From: Lactarius indigo
Taxonomy: Eukaryota; Basidiomycota; Agaricomycetes; Russulales; Russulaceae
Length of the DNA stretch: 64,000 nucleotides
Reading direction: 5' to 3'
Assembly: GCA_025766275.1 (NCBI GenBank)
Contig: JAFKAC010000037.1
Span: 372,001 to 436,000 of the forward strand
Below the pieces are notes generated by a model. That model was not told the DNA's origin and did not search any database. It saw only the letters and a list, made by a program, of their open reading frames with translations. A program made the position numbers and the translations under genes. Shown in pieces: positions 55,052 through 64,000 of the stretch (position 1 is the stretch's first letter; the number at the start of each line of letters is the position of its first letter).

Positions 55052-56987
55052 CCAGTGGACATCTTTCCGTCCCTATCACATTGAACGACGAGGAGATCGT
55101 AACGTACCAACAAGATTTCTCGAAGCGGCTCAGTGGAGAGAACGAGGAGAAGACACAGGATACTTCGTAGAGTTTAACGGTCCTAACCGTTTCCAACCCG
55201 TTGAGTTCAATTTCGAACATCTCTGTTGGGTCGAGGTTACTTGGAACCCCATAGATCATCGCTGGGACATTGTACGACCAGCAGGAAGAAACTACAACTG
55301 CGACATCGATGCACGAGAACTCAATAGCCACGCAGATTACGGTCCTATTGACGGACAAGCGCAAGAACATACAGACGAAGAAGTGATTGGAGAGGAAGCC
55401 TCTGAAAGTCAATCACCAAGCAGAGGAACAACGCCAGCAGAAGAAGCCAGTCTAGGAGCCATTGGCGATCACATTATACAACGAACTGAGTCCCTCACCA
55501 TTCACCCACCAGAAGTAATTCACATTCGCAGCCCAGCAGTCGCGATGGCCACTGCCACCATTACACAAGAAGAAGCACCACTCCTCATTGAAGAAAGGGA
55601 TCGAATAGCCCTAGAAGAACAGAGACGTATCACAGAAGAATCTAGAGCTAACCTAGCTTCTATCAACCCATACACCGGTCATCGAATGACAGACGACGAC
55701 GTAGCAATCCACCGGGCCATAGGACCTGACGTAGCTGATCCCCCTAGTGGAGGAGGAGGAAACCCTGGCGACCTGCCAGGAGGGGGAGGACCCCCATCAA
55801 GAGGACCTGGATTCGGAGGATTCCCTGGAGGATTCCCAGGAGGGCCACCAGGAGGAGGACCGCCAGGCGGAGGATTACCAGGTGCAGGTCCCATTGCTCC
55901 CCTCCCAAGTAACAAATTAGCTGGTGAAGCACCCACAGTATTTGACGGAGAATGCGCAAAAGTCGAAGCGTTCCTTACTCAATGGCATGTCTATTGGGGT
56001 ATGAACGCCGATGAAGGCATCATGGCGACCCCTTACCGACGTGCACTACTCTTCCTATCATACATCAAAGGCGTCAACGTCAGCGAATGGGTATTAGCCA
56101 TGCTTACATGGCTTAATGGCCAGATACAAACAGGGATACCCTGTACAAGTGAAGGACTATGGAATGAAGTCACGTGCAGCTTCATGCAACGCTTCCGGAA
56201 TACGATGGAACAAGAACAAGCTCAATATGAGCTTAAGAAAGGAGTCAAAATGATCGGGGGCAACCTAGATGAGTATTGCACCCAATTCGAACAGTTAATA
56301 TGCCGCGCTCAGTACAGGCTCGACGATCCGCAAACGCTCAATTTATTCGCAAGCGGGTTGCCAAAAGACCTATATAAGAAGGTCTATACTCTCGATAACC
56401 CCCACAACTACCACGAATGGAAGGAAGCGGCTACAACCCGTCAACAGCAATACCTTCATCTCAAGGCGGTGTTAAATAAAGGAGTTCCTCAAGGACAAGG
56501 ACAAGGACGACCATGTCAACAACGCCAGTGGCAGGGACCGCCAAGGAGCTCTTGGCAACCAAGGAATCTACCCCGAGACCCAAACACTATGGATACCTCT
56601 GCAGATCGAATCCGAGGGCGACTTGCAGGAGCAGAAGACATACTCACTCCGCGTCCCCCATACCGACCAAGGGGAGGATTCCTCCAAAGAGGAGGAGGAC
56701 GTGCAAACCAAAGGCCAGTCACGTGTTATAATTGTGGAAAGGATGGACACATGGCCCATGATTGTAGGCAACCACGAGGGGGATACCAACCCCAGGCATC
56801 AACCAGTCGGTACATCGATACTGATTATCATCAACAAGAACCAGAGGTTGCTACCAGGGCGGTCCAAGACGTACCCCCGCAACAGCGCGCCAGTGACTGG
56901 CTTAATGGAGTGGCAGGAGAATCGGACGACGTAAAGGACATTATCCTCCAACAGTTGTGGAAGAAGGAGGGTTTTCAGGACGCCTGA
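55052..56987 (+). CDS. gag: Outer gag, open reading frame
   Basis: Same gag as the inner copy but without internal stops from about 55,052 to TGA at 56,985. It has the charged N-terminal region, Gly/Pro-rich tract, capsid domain and CCHC knuckle CYNCGKDGHMAHDC. The first in-frame ATG clearly inside is in RMTDDDVAIHR-type context or a little upstream at AVAMATATI; where translation starts is unclear. The natural 5' part of this frame lies before the inner insertion. Confidence 0.8.
56969..56975 (+). promoter_or_regulatory. -1 ribosomal frameshift site between gag and pol (outer)
   Basis: GGGTTTT in the same register as in the inner copy; the gag stop follows at 56,985. Confidence 0.6.
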
Positions 56988-59900
56988 ACCCATCGGCCTG
57001 GGTAAGGGCAGTTAATTGTAACAGTGTAATCATGACTCGCTATCGTTCTATGAGAGTTCCAGTATCGATTCGCACCAGTTACACAATGGCCGATATACGA
57101 GCACTAGTCGACTCAGGAGCAACTCACTGCTTCATGAAACCATCCTTCACAAAACGGATGGGACTGGGGACCAAACAACTTGATATTCCAAAAAAGATAT
57201 GGAATATCGATAACACAGAAAACAAGTCGGGGCGTATCACTCATTATACTGATGTTGACGTCCAAACTAAAGGAATCCATAAGGAAATTCGTTTCCTCAT
57301 CACGGACATTGGCAACGAAGACATCGTGTTAGGATATCCTTGGCTTGCCACCTATGACCCACATATCAAATGGTCACAAGCCGCTATACACGAGGACATG
57401 CTTCCTATCATTATTCGATCAACTAATCCCCATATTAAGACAACGCCGGTCGTTGCAACAACCACCGTCCAAGACGACAACTACGAAATAGTACACTCCT
57501 GTGTTATCACAGACGAACAATGACAACAATTCGAAGAAGGATGCCGAATTCGAGCCACTGCTACTGACCTCGCTATCGCCGCTCAACAATACATCACTAA
57601 AGCTGAGTTACCACCCAAATATCGCGAATTTGAACGCCTCTTCAATGAAGAAGCATCGGACAGATTCCCGCCAAGCCAGCCTTGGGACCACACTATCGAG
57701 TTTAAACCCGGGATGGCTGACACAATTGATTGCAAGATATACCCCATGACCCAAGAAGAAGATAAGAAACTACATGAATGGATTGACGAACAACTAAAGA
57801 AAGGATATATACAGCCTTCCAAATCCCCATACGCATCATCTTTCTTCTTTATTAAAAAGAAGGATGGAAAATTACGACCCATTCAAGACTATCGAAAAAT
57901 CAACGCGGTCACCATTCGCAATCAATACCCACTCCCTCTCATCTCTGACCTCATCACTGATCTCAGCAATGCCCACATCTACACCAAACTTGACGTTAGA
58001 TGGGGGTATAACAACATACACATCAAAGAGGGAGACGAAGAAAAAGCGGCGTTCAAGACACGCTATGGATTGTTTGAACCAACGGTGATGTTTTTTGGCC
58101 TAACCAACTCTCCTGCAACGTTCCAGACCATGATGAATTTCATCTTCAGGGATATTATTGCAAAGCATGAGAAACGAGGTACCGTTATTCATGTCTATAT
58201 GGATGACATCGGCATCGCCACCGGGCTTAATCACTCACTACCGGACCACATTGAAGCGGTTAAAGACGTACTCCGCGTATCTGCAGAACATGATTTATAT
58301 TACAAACTGGAGAAATGCCTCTTCCACTCCCCACGCATGGATTACCTGGGGGTAATCCTTGAAAAGGGGGTGACACGCATGGACCCTGTCAAAATTTCGG
58401 GCATCAAAGACTGGCCCATGCCAACCAAGGTTAAGGACGTCCGCTCTTTTCTCGGTTTTTGCAATTTTTACCGACCCTTCATACGAGGTTTCGCAACCAA
58501 AGCGCGACCTCTCAACAAACTCACACGCAAAGACACCGAATGGCACTGGGGGATGGAGGAAGAGAAGGTGTTCCAAGACCTCAAAACCCTCATCACCAGC
58601 GAACCTGTTCTCACGCACCCAGATCTCATGCAACAATTTGAACTAGAAGTCGATGCATCTGGGTTTGCCACCGGAGCTGTTCTCCTTCAGTGCAAAACAG
58701 ATGGTAAAAGACATCCCATCGGTTATTACTCGTCCACTCTCAACGAAGCCGAGCGAAACTACGATATTTACGACCTTGAACTCTTGGCAATTGTCAAAGA
58801 CTTCTGCCACTGGAGACCCCTCTTAGCGGGCTCCCCTCACAAGATCAAAGTATTCTCCAATCATCTCAACCTACAATACTGGAAGTCGCCACAGAAGATT
58901 AGCAGACGTGTAGCCAGGGAAGTACTCGAACTCTCCGAATATGATTTCGAAATTCACCACATCAAGGGAACTTCTAATGGTCACGTGAACGCCTTATCGC
59001 GAAGACCCGATTACAATCAAGGAGAGAACAATAACGAGGGAATCATGGTGTTACCTGAAAGTGTCTTCGCACGCGCCACCACACTAGAAGAACCACGACA
59101 CCCACATTGGAGGCCTGAGATCCTACCAGTGGAGATGACCCCGGAACACCCTATTTACGAACAGGACATAGCTAAGTTGAAACCATGGGTCGATGCTCAT
59201 AAGCTAAAAGACATTGAAGGAACATGGTACAAAGACAGACGACGCATGGTCACCGGCGGCATCCATGACAAGCATACCATCATTGCCGCCCACCACGACT
59301 CCCCTGTTTACGGTCATCCGGGAATCAAACGTACTCTCCAACTCACTGAACGACACTACTGGTGGCCACAAATGAAAAACGATGTCACTGATTACATCAA
59401 AGGCTGTGCAGAATGCCAACGGCACAAAGTCAACCTCCGACCCATCTGAGCACCACTACAATCCATCTACCCTAAACCAGAAGCTCTACCATTTGAAACC
59501 ATTGCGGTAGACTTTATTACTAAACTTCCAGTCTCTCGTGGATACGACTCTATCCTCACGGTAATGGACCACGACTGTACGAAAGCAGCCGTTTTCATCC
59601 CCTGTAACGAAGAAGTAACCACCGAAGGAACGGCTGCCCTGTATGTATCTCACGTGTTTCCATGGTTCGGACTCCCCTCGCGTGTTATCAGCGATCGAGA
59701 TCCCCGCTTCGCCTCCAAGTTCATGCGAGAGACATGCAAAATTCTTGGTATCAGTCAAAACATCTCGACCGCTTATCACCCCAGAACAGACGGCCAATCA
59801 GAACGAACGAATCAATGGCTAGAACAATACCTCCGCTTCTGGGTAAATGAACGGCAAGATGACTGGGTTCGTTATCTACCAATGGCAGAATTCACGCATA

Positions 59901-61765
59901 ACAATTGGCCTAATGAAACCACGCGGGAGTCCCCCTTCTTCCTCTTATCAGGGTTCAACCCTCGCGCTGATTGGACCGATAGGCCATCTCCTATCCCACA
60001 GGTGTCACTACGAATAGACCAATTCAAACAGGCACGGCAACGCGCCTTCTCCTGCATGCTCCGGGCGCAAAAGTCATGGATCAAACATAAAGATATGCCC
60101 AGATTCAAAAGCGGAGACCTTGTGTGGCTTGAAGGACGCCACCTACGTACACACCAACCAACTGCAAAACTAGCTGCCAAACGACATGGACCATTTAAGG
60201 TCATCCAGGTGATGTCCCCTGTCAATTATCGCCTTGAACTTCCCACACAGTGGAGCATCCATGATGTCTTCCACATAGATCTTCTCACACCTTATCACGA
60301 AACACCCACACACGGACCAAACTATCAGTGCCCACCACCTGATTTGGTCAACAATGAAGAAGAATATGAGGTCGAGAAGATTCTAGACTCTCGGCGATTC
60401 GGCAGAAGACGTCGGCTGCAATACCTTGTCAAATGGAAGGGCTATCCAGACTCTGATAATCAATGGATAGATAAGGATGACGTATTTGCCGATGAAGCCG
60501 TTCAGGAATTCAAACATTCCAACCCCGACAGGGAGACGCATATAAGGAGGGTTCTCTGTCATGATAAGTCCCCATCCTTCATTCACTCCATGTCCTCTAC
60601 TCGACGCAATGACCAGCTCGCACTCCTCTCTACCTTCGTCAACGACTCCTCCGCCACACTTGTCGACCCCGACACCGCCAACAACACCACAACCACTGGA
60701 GCTGCAGACGGAGGTCATACCTCCATGCAGCATGAGGAAGACGGCCCTATCACTAGTGAAGAACTGCACCAGACACTGCAACGATTCCCTCTGCCCATAC
60801 AGGGAATTGTCAACGACGATCCAGCAACAACTCAACCAGCACCTCCGCCGCCAATGTACGCCCTCACAAACCCCAACACCGGTGAGCCCGAAGCCTTCCT
60901 CACCAAAGACGAGCTCTTTCGGCTTCAAGCAGCTGTCCCGCGTGGTGAAACCACCCAACGCTATGAAGAAATACGAACAAGAATGGAAGGAGACGGCGGC
61001 GCGGTGGCAGCAGGAGCAACTGCATATCGCCGCTTGCCGACGCCAAATGATGAAGGAGCGGAGGGAGTATTGGACGAGGATGAGGATGAAGACGAGCTTG
61101 GAGACCACTACCCCATCAGGCATGCGTTCCTTAATCATGAATTCTACGCTGAAGATCCAGCCGCCACTCCCTACCTCATCGACGCATCGGGGGGGCCTCT
61201 ACACCGAGGATGAGTCGCCGTGGCACAAGCGGCTCGTTATACACCAATGGGGGAACGAGACCCAGCAACCAGGGCCGTTGTCCCTGAAGGGTTCCGGGTC
61301 AATAGAGGACCCGATTACATTCCGTTCCCGATCAAACTCCCCAACGGACCGACGGTACAAGCAACCCACGTACAGGTTATCCGAGGAGGAGACCCCTTCG
61401 TACTCGGACTAGCCCCGGGATCGGGCTTCTTGTACAGCAAACCCCTCTACGCAACCCCCCATCTCCCGAAAAACAACCGCGCTTTCATACCTCACGAGGA
61501 GTACTTCATGCTCCGTGACTGACACCCCACTGATCTATTACTAATGCGCATCGGGGATGTCACCCTTACTCAAGAGTTGCGCCGGTTCCGGCAGTTTGCG
61601 TTCGCCGAGGACCAATTGGAGAAGAGGATTCAGCAGTTGCAATTGGAGAGGCAACTGGTGGCTGACAACAAAAAGGACAGTCTTTATTGACTCGAACGTG
61701 CTAACATACTAGCACGGATGGAGGATGAAGCCGAAAAGATGAGGAAGGAATCGGTAGCGGACTAG
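56969..61765 (+). pseudogene. pol: Outer pol polyprotein, five in-frame TGA
   Basis: Same domain order as the inner pol. TGA stops at 57,521, 59,447, 61,211, 61,520 and 61,688 break it; the inner copy has CGA at the first and third, AGG at the second, CAA at the fourth and CGT-region sequence at the last. RNase H residues are also altered: the inner SDHLNLQYW reads SNHLNLQYW here and RADALSRR reads HVNALSRR, so two catalytic-type Asp are Asn. RT YMDDIGIATG and integrase DDE motifs remain. It ends TAG at 61,763. Confidence 0.85.
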
Positions 61766-61797
61766 TGAGGTGGGCCTCACTCCTGAAAAGGGGGTGA

Positions 61798-62306
61798 TGT
61801 TACAGTACGGACTTGGTGACTCATTACACACGACTCATGACCGGTTATGACTACGGTCCGGTATCAGTATTAGTCATGGACTCTTACTTCGCATCAGTCA
61901 GCATAGTAGTTCGCATGTGATTGTGACTCATGTATGACTCATTCCTAGGATAGCTGTACTAGGGTTCGAGCTAGTTACGCTATTGGTTACTTACCTTTCC
62001 AGCGGCGCTTTAAAGCCCGCACGTATCTGTATAAGTAGTCGACTCGGAAGACCAAGAGTCTCTATCTTGGTCTTCTTCAATCCACCACTTGACTCGTCTT
62101 TTGCCTGCCTTGGTCTTCGGACTAAGAGTGCCTCTACTGCTATCCGCCTAGGGATAAGCACTCTATCATTTCAGCTGCAGTGTGTGCCAGTGAGCCCCTG
62201 TTCAAGCTTGCGTTGGGTTGACACGAGGTCCCCATTTGCCTATCTCCGCTAAGTCGATTACACCCTTACAGTGTCCAAGTCGGACTAACGCCGGTGGAGC
62301 GTAACA
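61798..62306 (+). repeat. 3' LTR of outer element
   Basis: 509 bp, partner of 46,691-47,199; followed by TSD TGAAT at 62,307-62,311. Confidence 0.9.
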
Positions 62307-62311
62307 TGAAT

Positions 62312-64000
62312 GCTCATTTCTCTGAGTCTCAAATACTGTACCTCATCTCTCTTGTTCACACCAATTCATCAGCTCGATAACATATCCCTCAATTGATCTT
62401 GTAGCCCTCTCAACAACAACAACAAGGGATACCCCTCAAATAAAGTATGTACCCAATGATCTTCGTTCAGGACACTGGTCCCACATTCCCACCTGCCAGA
62501 TCTCAGGGTCAGCAATGCCAAGAGAGAGTGCGCCATCCTCTTCACCTTGCTCACTGGCCTGGCTCTTGATTCATTCTGCTCAGTCTCCACCCTGCGATCC
62601 ATGTCACAAAGATGTGGTGATGGCATCTGAGCACAGATTTTTGTGACTTGAGTAGCTAGCAGCTTTCACCATCTCATCTGCTGCACTGAAGTAGGCACTT
62701 TATCAGACTGGAAAGCCAAATTAGCAGCTGTGGCCTACGCCTCTGAGCTCATCATATTACTTGTGTTTGATGCGCACGACCTGGCTAGGTGCCACAGCCA
62801 GCTGGTTGAGGAGGATGGGCACAGGTGTGAGGTGGAGGGCAAGCAACCCTCGCGCTTAACAAGATTGGTACATGCCTTCTGTCTCCATACAACCTCCTTC
62901 CCAGGTTGACCTGGTGCTGTGCAGAAATGCCTACCCATGGCCAAAGCACCTCTGCCCCATAACATTAACGTTACTCTCCCACTCCCTGGTCTGGTACGAG
63001 CACACAAATCACTTTTTCTATTGCACCGGTGATCTCTGCCTCCTAAAGTGTACAAGTCAGGCAGGGGGTGCAGAGGGGTTGAGCAAGGACAGTTTGATAG
63101 GAGTACCTACTTGCATATTCGTCCTACTGTGACCTGCGGACCATATTATTGGCTGGCTCAGCCTTTCCCCGCTGCTTTAGACATTGTCATCTCCACCAAG
63201 ATTACACCAACCGATACATAGAATGTTTTGCCAGACCTACAACTTTCACATTCTACTCCCTCATGTGGTGAAGACGGAAGGAGGCCGTGAGAGCCTTGTA
63301 TGTGTAAATAGGCAGTAAGTTATATTGGACCACCTCATGCCACACAACTGATGCACAGGTTGAAGTCAGGTTGACGCCCGTTGAGGCGTTGACGCACCTC
63401 TCTGGCGGAGGTGTTGTCCATTCCTCCACAGCTTTTCATCCCTGACGACATCCTGACACAGTCAACTCACCTCTCTTGTTCTCAACACCACGACATAGGG
63501 TGGTCAAATATGCCGTTTGGCTCAACATATGGTCACCAGTGTTCCTCTCAAATACCTCCAGGTCGACATTTTTCAACCCCTTCTCTCCCATCTACACTAA
63601 TTCACCATGGGAAGAGACAGTCAGCTCGACAGCAGGTTCCTTCCGTGATGCGTCTCTTTGGACCTATTTGGACAAACTCCATAGGCAAGCAAATAGCCAT
63701 ATTAGGCACTTTTGAGTTAATGGGTCATGCTGGTGTCTCACTCCACTGATGGGCCTATGAAAGGCTCCTGGTGGTCATCCTCAATGTCAGCCTTCGACAA
63801 GGTCTGTGACGACTGCAACACGTGGCTCCCTTGCTGCAGAAATCAAGTGTGGTTCGTCATGGTCCCCGTCCTATATGCCAGATCCCTGACACATTCCCCC
63901 AGGTACAGATCCACAACTCTCAACAGCCAAGAGACAGCAGCGTGCTCAGGCGTTGAATACCACCCTCTCCCAAAGGGCTCTCGAGTGCAAATTTGCTGTC
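62312..64000. repeat. Decayed dispersed repeat block E, no intact gene
   Basis: 62,540-62,640, 62,780-62,885, 63,130-63,400 and 63,430-63,620 match segments in blocks A, B and D. 63,650-63,700 resembles the left flank of the retrotransposon. Open frames are short and look like chance. Confidence 0.5.

Larger units (their letters stand above)
46691..62306 (+). mobile_element. Outer Ty3/gypsy chromodomain retrotransposon (interrupted)
   Basis: LTRs 46,691-47,199 and 61,798-62,306 (509 bp each, TGTTAC...TAACA) are flanked by TGAAT on both sides (46,686-46,690 and 62,307-62,311). The internal region is 47,200-47,240 plus 55,052-61,797; the inner element and its AGAGA duplication lie between. gag is open, pol carries five TGA stops. 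The two outer LTRs share variants absent from the inner pair, for example GTAGTCGACTCGG after the TATA box; about six transitions separate them by eye. Confidence 0.9.

Noticed and set aside
54540..55060. Second retrotransposon with a deleted primer-binding site
   Set aside because: The missing 41 bp is found at 47,200-47,240; the AGAGA duplication shows the second element was interrupted, not deleted.
63411..63749. Plus-strand ORFs near the right edge
   Set aside because: They lie in decayed repeat sequence shared with 39.0-39.2 kb and have no recognisable domain.

Overview
The window is nuclear DNA of a filamentous fungus, almost certainly an agaricomycete basidiomycete. Host genes are cut by many 50-65 bp GT-AG introns with CTNAC-like branch sites. 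The gene families are typical of mushrooms: a truncated-G-domain protein, an NB-ARC/TPR protein and a DUF6532-like protein. The transposons (tnp2/CACTA-like, Plavaka, chromodomain Ty3/gypsy) are also the usual agaricomycete set. All exon coordinates were read by eye from splice signals and reading frame; no search or RNA evidence was available.

Layout. 1-14 kb is ordinary host sequence: a monocarboxylate-type MFS transporter cut by the window edge, a ToxD/enoyl-reductase-like oxidoreductase, an NB-ARC/TPR signalling protein with a probable 1-base frameshift, a small Cys-rich zinc-binding protein, tRNA-Gly(UCC), an epsin (ENTH + 2 UIM + NPF) and a mitochondrial FAD/folate-type carrier that needs one GC-AG intron. 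A decayed inverted copy of the Cys-rich gene lies between epsin and the carrier.

14.2-18.1 kb is the most unusual locus. A minus-strand G-domain gene runs cleanly through seven exons and then enters about 1.95 kb made of 30 tandem modules with a period near 67 bp. Each module, read in the sense of the gene, is a complete intron (GT donor, CTGAC-like branch site, YAG acceptor), and acceptor and next donor are always separated by exactly 3 nt. It looks like an array of introns separated by one-codon microexons. Candidate C-terminal exons lie beyond it.

20,115-37,602 is a tnp2 (CACTA-like) transposon with 20-bp terminal inverted repeats and a TCA target duplication. Its transposase gene is split by a second, 10.46-kb TIR element (21,226-31,686) flanked by ACCA/ACAA. 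That inner element carries a Plavaka transposase, a DUF6532-like gene and several fragments resembling host genes (ABC transporter, G-alpha-like, GDSG peptidase-like). Removing it restores the tnp2 frame exactly.

37.6-46.7 kb and 62.3-64 kb are decayed dispersed repeats, some being relics of the 5' flank and exons of the G-domain gene. 46,691-62,306 holds two nested Ty3/gypsy chromodomain retrotransposons of one family: an inner copy (47,241-55,046, TSD AGAGA) inside the leader of an outer copy (TSD TGAAT). Both show an 11-nt self-complementarity between the LTR and the primer-binding site (Tf1-like self-priming), a GGGTTTT -1 frameshift site between gag and pol, and stop codons that are nearly all CGA-to-TGA changes.
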